A stretch of 64,000 nucleotides of DNA, taken from positions 28,986,277 to 29,050,276 of the forward strand of contig NC_133105.1 in the NCBI RefSeq assembly GCF_022965805.1, given 5' to 3'. Every line of letters begins with the position of its first letter. The first letter of the stretch is position 1. Below are positions 43,411 to 55,084 of this stretch, in pieces. The notes under the pieces were generated by a model that was given only the letters and a program-made list of their open reading frames with translations, did no database searches and was not told the origin of the DNA. The DNA comes from Primulina eburnea (taxonomy: Eukaryota > Streptophyta > Magnoliopsida > Lamiales > Gesneriaceae). Both the position numbers and the translations under genes were made by a program.

Positions 43411-43936
43411 TGTAACGACCCATTACAGGCCCAGTGGACCGCCCATACGGCCCACTGCCCCAATCGACCCAAGGCTATCCCGATCTTGTGACTTGGCCCG
43501 TAGGCCCAGTGGGTTTGCCCACCCTGTGGTGTCACTCACGGGCTTTCCATAGGCGTCGTATGGGTTACTCATAGAACTCTTAAGCCCATGAACTTAAGTT
43601 TGTGCCTCCCCAGGATCGAACCCAAGATCACATGGATATATAGATACTTGGCACAATCCTGGTACCAATTGAGCTCAATTGGTACCAGGATTGTGCCAAG
43701 TATCTATATATCCATGTGATCTTGGGTTCGATCCTGGGGAGGCACAAACTTAAGTTCATGGGCTTAAGAGTTCTATGAGTAACCCATACGACGCCTATGG
43801 AAAGCCCGTGAGTGACACCACAGGGTGGGCAAGCCCACTGGGCCTACGGGCCAAGTCACAAGATCGGGATAGCCTTGGGTCGATTGGGGCAGTGGGCCGT
43901 ATGGGCGGTCCACTGGGCCTGTAATGGGTCGTTACA
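43411..43936. mobile_element. 526-bp near-perfect palindrome with LTR-like termini and two tRNA-like Pol III promoters
   Basis: The left arm (43411-43673) and right arm (43674-43936) are reverse complements over 263 bp with one difference that I could find (GGGTTTGCCC against GGGCTTGCCC reversed). The ends are TGTAACGACCCATTACAGG and its complement. Target duplication CGTCT lies at 43406-43410 and 43937-43941. The right arm has an A-box-like AGCTCAATTGGTA (43672-43684) and a perfect B-box-like GGTTCGATCC (43725-43734). The left arm has the same pair pointing the other way. It sits in the protease frame of D. No ORF. Confidence 0.9.
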
Positions 43937-43966
43937 CGTCTCCCGAAGGCAAAACAACATTGAAAT

Positions 43967-45932
43967 TGTAAGGCTCGAGATTATTAGTTTTCATTGATGT
44001 ATGAATCGGAGGATATGAGAATGCATGTCATAAGATGAAAGTACAAAATATTTCATGTGTGAGAGACTGCCCCCGCGCTCAGAACAAGAGTGCACCTACG
44101 GTCATAAATCATGGAATTTTGAATGTACTGCCGAAGCCATACCGCACCCGCGGTACTTGTAGACACCGCACCCGCGGTGCAGGGACAGTAAGTTGGCCAA
44201 AATTTCCGTAGCATCACCGCACCCGCGGTGCAGCAAGACCGCACCCGCGGTCTTGCAGAGACCGCACCCGCGGTCGTTGTTCTGCAATTTTGGATAGAAT
44301 TGCCGAGAGCTTGGCGCACCCGCGCTTCTTACAGCTACCGTACCCGCGGTCGTGCGTGTAATGCAAAGAATAAAGCACTTTTCCTTGCCATGCATTTATA
44401 ATATAGGTGTCTTCATTTCCCTTTTTCATCAGCTGAAGACCACCGAGGGAATTCCAGGGAAAGTGCAAGCTTCTTCCTTCTTTGAATTTGGCCTTGTGCA
44501 AAAATTTGCCATTCAAAGTGAAATCCGATTTCGGTTTTGAACTCCCCTCCGTATTAGCTTCAAGGTGATGTAAGTTTTACTCAACTTCTATATGATTTGA
44601 GATTGAGATGTTGGGGAAATTGTAATATGATAGTTATATTGTGTTCTTGATGTATTGAACATGATATATTCGCAAACGGATCAAAGAACGGATGTCATAC
44701 GCTATTGTTGCTATTTTCTAGAATTTTAGAAGTAAGATATTCAGATTTTGAGTAATATCATGTGCTTCTAATGATGATTATGAGTTGAGAAGGGTACAAT
44801 GTTGATATATGTTGAATTGGAGTAAACGGTATCGAAGAATCACGCCGTTATGCCGTCAATTGTTAACGAGATTGAATATGGATTATATATGGGTTGCTTG
44901 GAGTGGTATAGTAATAGAATGCATCTCTATATTGTCATTTCAGATTCAGCACACCTCACGTCGACATCGAGACCTCGACATCGATAAAGGTTTCACAACA
45001 AGAAAGGTATAAGCAATGTTTGTTTGGGAAGCCACAACTCAAATAAGATATTATTTGAGTTTCCCAACCAAAATCACATATTAGTATTGTTGTATATATG
45101 GTAACATGCTTATGACTTGTTTATAGAATAATATTCAAATCATGTTACATGAGTTTGCTTTGATTATAGAATTGTATTCAAGCATGTAAGATTATTGTAA
45201 TATTCAGATATGAATATGAGCATGCTTTGTTACAGGTTGATAGTCATTGCATTTAAGATAGGAGAGTCGTTGACAGCCATTGTCAACTATCTAGATGTTC
45301 GGTGTATCTCAGCTTAGGAGCAGCCTTGACTCCTATTGCAGTCGTTGATACAGCTTAGACCGAAGTCTAGGAATAAGACGTACAGTCACCCCGAGTGGGA
45401 GGGTAGGTGACAGCCATTGACGTCTTATTCACACCGGGATCCCTAGAGTTCTAGTCGAGTCGAGTCCAGACATGGTTTGATTCGCATTGCATTGCATGTG
45501 CATATGATGTCATTCATGATAGTATGTTTCATGTTTAATTGATTATATGCATGTATACCTGTTTATACTGGGATTTGTTCTCACCGGAGTTTTCGGCTGT
45601 TGTTATGTCTGTATGTGTGCATAACAACAGGTGGGGCAGGATCTGGGTCACGCAGAGGATGAGAGATGGACATAGCGTGGTGATCTCGGGCTTAGCAGAA
45701 GGACTAGTAGTTGTACCTTTGGCATGTACTGTATTTAATTACTAGTTTGTTGAGTATGGACGGACAAGACATGTTGTACGTTATGTTTGTACATTATGTT
45801 TGTAATTTAAATAAAGAATTTATGTTTGTTTATATACATTAGATTTAATGTTGAAAAGCGAAAAATTTGACCCACTTTTATATTAACGAACCATTGAATC
45901 CCAAAGAAAAAGTTAGAGCCCGGGTCCCCACA
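43967..45932 (+). repeat. solo LTR of the element-B family, inserted in D protease
   Basis: TGTAAGGCTCGAG...GGGTCCCCACA, 1966 bp, flanked by GAAAT (43962-43966 and 45933-45937), with no internal domain on either side. It carries an ACCGCACCCGCGGT array (44142-44351), a TATA box at 44395-44406, and the GGGATTTGTTCTCACCGGAG motif near 45570. Its array differs in core sequence from that of element B at the same place. Confidence 0.93.
44142..44351 (+). repeat. ACCGCACCCGCGGT array in solo LTR
   Basis: Copies lie at about 44142, 44166, 44217, 44239, 44262, 44314 (diverged) and 44338. The motif is an inverted repeat, ACCGC-ACCC-GCGGT. The array ends about 45 bp before the TATA box. Confidence 0.92.
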
Positions 45933-45937
45933 GAAAT

Positions 45938-47108
45938 GGAGGGGAAGAACAGATGGAACTATACCCAAAGATCTCAAAAACAATTCAGACATAAAAGAAT
46001 GAGTAGCACCAGTATCTATCAATGTCGTAGCTACTCTGCCTGAAATCAAAATAGTACTAGAGATCACAGAAGAATCATGGTTAATACCTTCCTTCGTCAT
46101 CGTAAAGATGCGACCCTGCACCTTCTCTTGGCTAGCTCCTCTTGGACAATCTCGGGGAATGTGGCCTGCCGTGCCACAACGATAGCATGAATGAGTGCCA
46201 AATCTGCACTTTCCTCTATGATGTCTCCCACACTTGGGACACAAAGGCTTCTCTGGATCAGATGGAGCAACTGGAACTGCCGGTGGTCTAGGACTCGAAT
46301 CCATCTTGCCCTTCCCCTTGAATCGATCTTTGCCTCTTTGACTCGAACTCTGGCCCCTCTGAGCATTGGCTTGGTGTCTCGCTTGCCTCTCCCGGGCAAT
46401 GTCCTTCTCGTCCTGCTCGGCCAACAAAGCTTTGGACACGATCTCCTTGAAAGTAACAGCCTTGGACATGTTGATATCTCGACGAATCTCAGCTCTAAGG
46501 CCTCGAATGAAATGAGCGCCTTTGTCTCTGTCGTTGGAAGCAATGTACGGAGCAAACAAGCAACCCTCCTCAAACTTCAGAATGTACTCATCAACGTTCA
46601 AGCTCCCCTGTCGAAGCTCCAAGAATTCCGTAACCTTCCTCGCTCGAAGTGCGTCGGGGAAATACTTATCATAGAACAACTCTGTAAACTCTGACCATTT
46701 CAATGTCGAAACATCAACTCCAACTTTGGTCGCATTCCACCATATGCGAGCAGCTTTAACCAACATGAATACAGCACAGCTGATACGGTCTCTGTCCTCG
46801 TAGTGGAGATGATCGAAGATCACCTCTAAAGCCTTGACCCACTCGACTGCAACTAAAGGATCGGTGCTCCCTGAAAATTCTGGCGGATCCATCCTCTTAA
46901 AAGCAGAAAATATGGCATCAGTGCCAACAGCCTGAGCAACTTGCCCTCTCGCTTGGCCTCTGCCCTGACCTGCTCCTTGCAATCGGAGAAACTGCTGGAT
47001 CTGCTCACTATGAACTTGAGCCTGCTCCTTAAGCAACTTGCCGAACTCGTCGACAACTCTCGAGGAAGAACTATCCTCACCCTCTACGGCTTTCCTCTTA
47101 GGTGGCAT
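45938..47108 (-). pseudogene. gag and protease start of element D
   Basis: Starts [19 protein letters not shown] at 47108 and stays open up to the solo LTR. The capsid region has [38 protein letters not shown] and [21 protein letters not shown] basic linker and two zinc knuckles follow: CPKCGRHHRGKC and [14 protein letters not shown]. The protease begins [20 protein letters not shown] and is broken at about 45938 by the solo LTR. Gag and protease are in one frame. The start lies 121 bp after the PBS and matches the start in F. The gag part has no internal stop, so this copy is younger than its pol damage might suggest, or its damage is mostly from insertions. Confidence 0.92.
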
Positions 47109-47228
47109 CCTCTACTCTACAATGGGCTCACAAAAGACATATCAATATATAACAATGGATAGATGCAAGAAAACATACCCGGACAGTTGAAAGTAGACGA
47201 AGTCATATGCATTGGTCCGAAGAACACC

Positions 47229-47240
47229 GCTCTGATACCA
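47229..47240 (-). promoter_or_regulatory. primer-binding site of element D
   Basis: GCTCTGATACCA on the plus strand, which is TGGTATCAGAGC on the element's strand, 5 bases inside the 5' LTR. Confidence 0.95.
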
Positions 47241-47245
47241 CTAAA

Positions 47246-48850
47246 TGTGACACCTCTGACCTCCTCTAACTTCTTTAAATAAAATACACAGCGGAAATTA
47301 AAATTTTCTTTAAAATATGGAAGGAGTTTCAAAATACATTTCTTTAAACATCTTTACAAAATAACAATACATGATCATTCGAATGACATAACAAAATACA
47401 AAGCATCATTCCTATGATCATGCCAAAATCTTCCTTCCAACGGTGTATGCATATGACCCCCTGTCCACAGTCAACGTCCCGGGCCTCCACTCTGATCTGC
47501 ATCACATGAAATAACTGCAATGAGAATAAATCTCAGCAAGTGGAACTCTTACATAGCAATGAACATATACTCTGTAAAACATAGCTTTGAAATCATAAAT
47601 ACCATCAACTCTGAATCATAAACTCTGAACATGAATATCATAGCAATAGTATATAAATGAGATGGTATTTCTCTTTACTCTAGGGATTGATATAAATAGT
47701 ATCTCTGCTCTGGGGTGCTCGTATCCCTATCGATATAAACCGATAACTCTGAGGATATAAGCCTATGGTCGTTGATCAACTAATTGCATGCAATTCTCTG
47801 ACTATGTTTCTATCAATCCAATAAAACATTTGAACTCTCTATAGCATTTAAACCATCACTTTGTAAACTCTTTCGTTTCTCTTGTATTCCCTTTGAACAA
47901 TAATTGAGACATCAATTGTCTCCAATATACATAGCAATGGAATCAATACATAACAATGGATCAATTGAAGGGAATATCATATTAAAACCTTTAAAACACA
48001 ATACATATAACATCATGTGAGCAAAAGGAATGAATTTCCACTTACAAACCAATAGAACACCTCAATCAAAGTTCTTGAACACCACCTACAACAATAATCC
48101 ATAAATAACACCAACATCAACTCTATATCCAAGAATCCAAGCTAAATAATCCAAAAATCCACAAAAACAACAAACCCAAGTCAACTCTTAACTCAAAACC
48201 TTAAAAGAATCGCACCAAAAGCTTACCTTAGCTTCCTAGCACCAAGGAGAACCACGATCTCAAGTCGAAAATCGAACTAAACGCTTGAATCGAAGATAGG
48301 AAGCAAAAGAAATGGAAGAAAACCCTTGCAAATGGAGAGAAAATCGGAAATGAGAAGGAAGGAAAAGGGAAAGTATGGCCAACCACTCCCAAAAAGTAAC
48401 TTAAAATCTCGCCCATACCTAGACCGCGGGTGCGCTGCCACAAGCACCGTGGGTGCGCCTAGCTCACGGCACAACACAAAATTCTGGAATACTGGGACCG
48501 CGGGTGCGGCGCTGCAAACACCGTGGGTGCGGTGCTCACCGCGGGTGCGGTGCTAACTCTACCGTGGGTGCGGTCCTGCTACGACTTCCCAACTCCAAAA
48601 TCATGAACAGTCGACCGCGGGTGCACTCGTTGCACTACCGCGGGTGCACTATGGTCACGGCAATGATCAAAACTAAACCAACCAAAAATCGATTCGAAAC
48701 TCTGAAACGAACAACCAACAACAACTAACACCTCAAGAACATAATAACCAATAATACTATAGCCCAAAACACAACTCTAAACATCTAATCACATAACCCA
48801 AATAACAAGCAAAGCTTAAGCCGTACCGTACACCGGGCTCGGCTATTACA
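47246..48850 (-). repeat. 5' LTR of element D
   Basis: 1605 bp. On the minus strand it runs TGTAATAGCCGAGCCCGG ... GGTCAGAGGTGTCACA. It carries a palindrome array (48421-48650) with ACCGCGGGTGCGGT cores upstream of its TATA box. Its length equals that of F's 5' LTR (1606 bp). It seems inserted into another LTR of the same family, which continues at 48851. Confidence 0.93.
48421..48650 (-). repeat. CCGCACCCGCGG array in 5' LTR of D
   Basis: About eight copies of ACCGCGGGTGCG or variants with CCGTGGGTGCG, for example at 48422, 48446, 48498, 48520, 48538 and 48560, with two more, both ending TGCAC, near 48613 and 48637. Confidence 0.9.
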
Positions 48851-49769
48851 GTCCTGGTTCGTCGCTCTTAGCTGCATCGCATGAAATAACTGAAATGAGT
48901 ATAAAACTCAGCAAGTGGAACTCTTACATAGCAATGAACATAGCATACTCTGTAAAACATGGCTTTAAAACATTGAATACCATCAATTTATGAATCATAA
49001 ATAACATAGCAATAACAATAACAATAAGATGGTATTTCTCTTTTCTCTGGTATGGATTGATATCAATAGTAACTCTGTCTGTGGTGCTCGTATCCCATCG
49101 ATATAAATCGACAACTCTGAGGGATATAAGCCTATGGTCGTTGATCAACTAATTGCATGCAATATCTGACTATGTATCTATCAATCCATAAAACATTTGA
49201 ATTATCTCTCTTTGACATTTATTAAACACTTTGGAAACTATACTCTTTGTATTCCCTTTTCCAATACAATTGAGACATACAATGCCTCCAATAGATATAC
49301 AAGTGAATCAATACATAATTATGAAGCCAATGAAGGGAATAACACATTAAAACCTTTGAAATACAATACATATACATCATGTGAGCACAAGGGATGAAAT
49401 TCCACTTACAAACCACAAGAACACCTCAATCTAAGATCTTGATACACCACCTACAACAATAATCCATTAATAACACCATCAACAACTCAATAACCAAGAA
49501 CTCAAGTCAAATAACCCATAAAACCAACATAAACATCAAACCCAAATCATCTCTTCTCCAAAACCAAGAAATAACAACACCAAAAGCTTACCTTAGCTTT
49601 CTAGCACAGAAGAGCTTCGATCTCAACTCAAAAATCCAACTAGAAGCTTGAATCAAAGATAGGAAGCAAAATAAATGAGGGAAAACCCTTGTCTTCCAAG
49701 AGAAAATCGAGAATGGAGAGGAAAGAAAAGGGGAAAAGTGAAGTCAACTCATCCAAAAAGCACTTTAAA
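48851..49769 (-). repeat. second LTR of the D/F family, part (split by element C)
   Basis: Matches D's LTR from about 47500 to 48410 with many small differences. It is interrupted at TTAAA (49765-49769) by element C and resumes at 53605. No gene. Confidence 0.88.
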
Positions 49770-51526
49770 TGTAAGGCTCGAGAATTATCAGTTGGCATTG
49801 ATATGAGAATTGAAGAGGTGAGAATGCATGACATAAAAATGAGAATTTTTGAAAGAATGGCCGAAGCCATACCGCACCCGCGCCTCAGACAAGAACCGTA
49901 CCCGCAGTCATTAAAATCAGAATTGTGAGTTTGTGCCGAAGCCACACCGCACCCGCGGTAAGAACATGACCGCACCCGCGGTCGAGGTATTTGCAAAAAT
50001 AAAATCCTGCCGAAACATGAGCGCACCCGCGGTGCTGGGGTGACCGCACCTGCAGTGTTGCATGCGAAGTGCCACCTTTGAATTTTACGATGACACATGG
50101 CAGGTTGTATATATATTTGGCAATGACACTTCACTTCTTCCCTTCCAGCAAGAAAGAACCGAGACAAAGCCATAAAGTTCCTCAAGCTTTCTTCCTAGTA
50201 AACTTTGAATTGTGAAAGATTTAGCTACCCGATTTTAATTCCGAGGCCGGATTTGTGATCCTTGCAACTAGAGCTATCAAAGGATGTAAGTATGGTTCAT
50301 TTCCAGCATGTTTTGAAATATATGTGTTGGAAAAGTTATGATTTTATTAAAGATATGAGTTTTTGATATGTTGAGCATTATAGAATCACAATCGGATTGA
50401 TTTTCGGATACCGTAGGCAATAGTTCGAATTTCCAGCATGAAATGTATAAGGATTGTACAGATTTCAGAATGTATATGTTGTTGGATGAGATTATGTTTG
50501 AGTATGATAGTGCTATATTGAGATTGAGTGGACCGGTATTGAAGGAATACACCGTTACGCTGTCAAATTGTATTGAAACCCAATTCAGTTTTGAATGTTG
50601 AATGGTTTGAGATGTATATTGATATAGAGTACACATTTGTTATGCCGTTTCAGATTTGTAGTGGTTATTGTGAACTCAAGACTTCGAATACGACACAGAC
50701 AGTGCGACAAGAAAGGTATAATTCATGTGGTCACGGGATTGCACAACTCGATTCAGATTTGATACGAGTTTCCCTAAATCACATACTAGATTGTTGTTAC
50801 ATTGATTATGTAATGCCTGGTTTATTGATTTATATTCGAGTCCTGAGATAGGAGATATTGGCAGATTGGCCAAAACTAGACGTTTCGGTGTATCAACGCA
50901 TAGTAGTAGATTTGCTCTATGTGTATACCCTCGATATAGAGTTGACCGAAGTCTAGGAATAAGACGTACCGTCGCCCCGAGTGGTTGGGTAGGTGACAGA
51001 CCGTCTTATTCACACCGGGATCCCTAGATTAGAAATGAGTCGAGTCAAGATTTAAATGTTGAATACAGATTTGTATTCCTCTACATGTTGTAGATTTTAC
51101 ATTCATGTTACTAGATATATGCTATGCTTTTGTATATGATTATTACATCGCATGCATCCATGTTTTATACTGGGATATGTTCTCCCCGGAGTTATCCGGC
51201 TGTTGTCGTGTCTGTATGTGTGCATGGCAACAGGTGGGGCAGGATCTGGGTCACGAGGAAGATGAGAGATTGTTGATAGCGTGGAGATCTTGGGCGTTGC
51301 AGCTTACTAGTTTTTTGTACAAGATTTGTACTGAAACATTTAAACACTAGTGTATGATTATACAAAACAGACATGTATGTACGTTATGTTGTTTATTTAA
51401 TATAAAGACATAATATGCTTTAATTATACATTTGAATTAATGTTAAAAGAAAATTTTTGACCCACATTTTCTAGCAAAGATCCAATTAAATCCCAAAAGA
51501 ATTGAGTTAGAGCCCGGGTCCCCACA
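49770..51526 (+). repeat. 5' LTR of element C
   Basis: TGTAAGGCTCGAG...GGGTCCCCACA, 1757 bp. A palindrome array with ACCGCACCCGCGGT cores at 49871-50060 is followed by the TATA box TATATATATTT at 50108. The GGGATATGTTCTCCCCGGAG motif lies near 51172. Confidence 0.93.
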
Positions 51527-51531
51527 ACAGG

Positions 51532-51543
51532 TGGTATCAGAGC
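51532..51543 (+). promoter_or_regulatory. primer-binding site of element C
   Basis: TGGTATCAGAGC, 5 bases after the 5' LTR. Confidence 0.95.
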
Positions 51544-51787
51544 AGTAGGTTCTGTAGACTGAGATAGAATAGAATGAGCGGGGTAGATCGAGTCATCTTC
51601 CTTGCTTTTGAGATGCTAGCATGATTTATTGCTTTCCCTATTATATGTTGTTGCATTATCTGAGTTGATTTACAGCATATACTTGTCAAGCTTGAATCAG
51701 AACCGATTCTCGATCAGAGGTTATGATCAGAGGAGGGTTGAGACAGATGATATTGATTGTGTACTAATCAGTTTGGTAATCAGATTT

Positions 51788-52976
51788 ATGCCGCCTAGAC
51801 GTATACCATAGCCAGAGCAGGGTAGCACATCAGGTGCACAGATGGATGTCACTGCTACGCCGATGGAGACCTTATTGAAGAAATTTCAGTCTTTCCATCC
51901 GCCTACCCTGAAGGGCACAGAGAGTGCAGTAGAGTGCGAGAGCTGGCTTGATGATATCGAGATGTTGTTTGAGTCTTTAGCATATACTGATGAGCGACGT
52001 GTGAAGTTGATAGGGCATCAGATGCAAGAGGTTGCAAAGAGCTGGTGGCTGACTACGAAGAGAGCCTTGGAGCACTGAGGCATTGATATCACGTGGAAAG
52101 TCTTCAAGGATGAGTTCTATCAGCGCTTCTTCCCCGTCTCCTACCGAAAAGATAAAGGAGCTGAATTTGCGAATCTGAGACAGGGACAGTGGAACATCGA
52201 GGAGTATGTTGCTAAATTTTCTGCTTTGCTACGATTTGCACCTCATGTGGCAGGGAACGACGAGGCAGTGGCCGATCAGTTCATCAACGGATTGAATCCG
52301 GATGTCTTTACTTTGGTGAACACGGGACGGCCTAATACTTTTTCAGAGGCACTGAACCGAGCTAAGGGAGCAGAGCCTGGCTTGATCAGGCAGCGAGGGG
52401 CTTCCTACGGTGTTCAGGGGCAGAGACCGCCACAGCCTACCGCCGTTCAGTTTCCACCACCTCCTCCTCGTTTCGATAGTGGAGCTAGTGGTAGTGGCAA
52501 GAAGGAGTTTCTGAAGTCTAAGGGTAAACAGTTTAAGAAATCCGGGAGTAGTTCATCGAGTTCAAGTGGATCTCGACAGAGAGGTCAGGGTTCAGATTAC
52601 AGTGGCGTGTATTGCAGTTCGTGCGGAGGGCGACATGCCACGGAGCAGTGTCAAGGAGTTATGGGACGTTGCAACATCTGTAGGCAACAGGGACACTTTG
52701 CCAGAGTTTGTCCCCAGAGAGGTGCACAACGATTCCAGAGTACAGGGTCATCAGCACCAGTGCCACAGATGGAGAGACATCCATCTTCTGTACATTCCTT
52801 TCAGCCACCCTCTACACAGACCCAGCAGAGACCAGGAGGTAGTCAGACAGTGAGTCAACCTCCCAGACAGCAGGCTAGGGTATTTGCCCTGACAGAGGAG
52901 CAGGCGCAGGAGGCGCCAGATGACGTCATTGCAGGTAACTGTTTTCTTTGCGGTTATCCTGCATATGTGTTGATAG
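51788..52976 (+). pseudogene. gag (with protease start) of element C
   Basis: Starts MPPRRIP at 51788, has a TAG at codon 8 and a TGA at about 52076, and is otherwise open to the deletion point. Capsid blocks WLDDIEMLFESLAYTDERRV and FINGLNPDVFTLVNTGRPN, a proline run QFPPPPPRF, a Ser run, then zinc knuckles CSSCGGRHATEQC and CNICRQQGHFARVC. The protease begins NCFLCGYPAYVLI and is cut just before the catalytic Asp-Thr-Gly. After that the frame enters LTR sequence and stops at 52999. The two nonsense codons could leave a C-terminal Gag from 52226, but there is no evidence for such a product. Confidence 0.9.
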
Positions 52977-53599
52977 TAGTAGATTTGCTCTATGTGTAGA
53001 CCCTCGATACAGAGTTGACCGAAGTCTAGGAATAAGACGTACTGTCGCCCCTAGTGGTTGGGTAGGTGACAGACCGTCTTATTCACACCGGGATCCCTAG
53101 ATTAGAAATGAGTCGAGTCAAGATTTAAATGTTGAATACAGATTTGTATTCCTCTACAGGTTGTAGATTTTACATTCATGTTACTAGATATATGCTATGC
53201 TTTTGTATATGATTATTACATTGCATGCATCAATGTTTTATACTGGGATATGTTCTCACCGGAGTTATCCGGCTGTTGTCGTGTCTGTATGTGTGCATGG
53301 CAACAGGTGGGGCAGGATCTGGGTCACGAGGAAGATTAGAGATTGTTGATAGCATGGAGATCTCGGGCGTTGCAGCTTACTAGTTTTTTGTACTAGATTT
53401 GTACTGAAACTTTTAAACACTAGTGTATGATTATACAAAACAGACATGTATGTACGTTATGTTTTTTATTTAATATAAAGACATGATATGCTTTAATTAT
53501 ACATTTGAATTAATGTTAAAAACAAATTTTTGACCCACATTTTCTAGCAAAGATCCAATTAAATCCCAAAAGAATTGAGTTAGAGCCCGGGTCCCCACA
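52977..53599 (+). repeat. truncated 3' LTR of element C
   Basis: Matches 50903-51526 closely, starting TAGTAGATTTGCTC and ending GGGTCCCCACA. Confidence 0.93.
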
Positions 53600-53604
53600 T
53601 TAAA

Positions 53605-54066
53605 TCTCGACCATACCTCTACTGTTCATCACCGCGGGTGCGCTACTCTTGTACCGCGGGTGCGGTAAGCTCACGGCACTCAACCAATAATTTTGAAATC
53701 GATGACCGCGGGTGCGGTCCTGCAATTACTGCGGGTGCGGTACTAACATCACCGCGGGTGCGGTGAATCCACGGTAAAACCCACAAAATCCAACAATTAC
53801 GATCGCGGGTGCGGTCCTTACACTGAGCGCGGGTGCGGTCTGGTCACGGCCAAGACAAAATCTAAGGCAACTAAAATCGAACCAAAACACTGAACAACGC
53901 AACAACCAACAACTAACAATATCAACCACACCTCAAGACAAAATAACCAACAATACTATGGCCCATAATCACAACTCTTAACATCACAACTAAACTTAAA
54001 CTTAATCAATAAATCTATAACATACGAAAACTTAAACCGTACCGTACACCGGGCTCGGCTATTATA
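53605..54066 (-). repeat. second LTR of the D/F family, start portion with CCGCGGGTGCGG array
   Basis: Continues 49769 across element C. The palindrome array lies at 53629-53840 (cores at about 53629, 53652, 53705, 53727, 53749, 53800 and 53827). The LTR start (ATAATAGCCGAGCCCGG on the minus strand) lies near 54066 and is mutated at its first bases. Confidence 0.9.
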
Positions 54067-55053
54067 TTCGGTCTGAGCTGTATCGAGTAATCTACAATAG
54101 GAGGGTGTCTGCTCCTACGTAACGATACACCGAACGTCTAGAAGTCTGACTATCTGTCAAACTTTCCTATCTCAAATGCAATGTATAACAATCTGTAAAC
54201 AAAGCATGCTCATTTCAAAAGATTTGAATATAAAGTCTATAAACAAATAATAATCATATCAGAAGATAAACACTGATCAAGTATGTGATTTTATTGGGAA
54301 ACTCAAATGAGATCTGATTTGAGTTATATCTTCCCAGATATCACATGAATTATACCTTTGTCTTCCCTGTCTGACGAAGACGATGACCTGTATTCAAATC
54401 TGTCCATATCCAATCTGAAAAGACAATGTCGAATGCATAGTATCAATGAATAACTCAATTCACAATCTGTTCTGATCAATACTCAACTCAGTACATAATC
54501 TGATCAATATCTGAACAAAATACAATCTGATTTATATCATCGATATTGTAATATAATCGAAATCAAATCTGAATCTGAACAATCTAATTTAACTGATGTT
54601 CCAACGGCATAACGATACTGTCTCGATAACCCCGTCAGTCTAAACATCACAGATATAATACCAGAACTCATTATCTCGATATCGGTATATTCAAAATCAT
54701 GATACACAATTCTGATATCAAAATCTTAGTCAATATCTTTCGAAAATCATAACAATTACAGAAACAGTCTGTTCTTTAATCTGACTTCCATTATACAATA
54801 TCTACGGTAGCAGAAACACCATATATGAATCTCATTCAATTCTGAAAATACCATAAATTCAAATAATATCTAAACGTAACAAAACTTACGTCCAATTGTA
54901 GCCTACATCGATAGGAACTCGGTACTGTACTCGGATTCAAAATCGGACGGGCGGATTTTACGTAACTCACGATTTTCCCCTCGGAAGAACTTGGAGCTTC
55001 CCCTTCTTATTTCTTTTCTCCTCATTAATTCTGAAGAAAGGTTTGCATGTACG

Positions 55054-55084
<31 letters not shown>

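Larger units (their letters stand above)
49770..53599 (+). mobile_element. element C, internally deleted member of the element-B family
   Basis: Complete 5' LTR (49770-51526), PBS (51532-51543), gag, the first bases of protease, then an abrupt fusion at about 52977 to the middle of the 3' LTR (to 53599). Target duplication TTAAA lies at 49765-49769 and 53600-53604. The fusion point shares GATAG/TAGTAG with the lost sequences. All of pol, the PPT and the first ~1.1 kb of the 3' LTR, including its promoter, are missing. The intact 5' LTR could still drive a gag transcript. Confidence 0.93.

Noticed and set aside
43671..43740. A true tRNA gene in the palindrome arm
   Set aside because: A and B boxes are present, but the 5' acceptor strand is cut off by the palindrome centre and no cloverleaf can be closed.
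44053..44540. Open frames with repeated TAGAV/RGCG peptides over the CCGCACCCGCGG arrays (also 48277-48767, 49640-50185, 53726-53929, 56768-57095 and 62973-63393)
   Set aside because: Translations of the LTR palindrome arrays in several frames; not genes.
46191..46694. Long plus-strand open frame opposite gag of D, and its counterpart 58941-59414 opposite gag of F
   Set aside because: Shadow of the gag coding strand; no protein family and no promoter.
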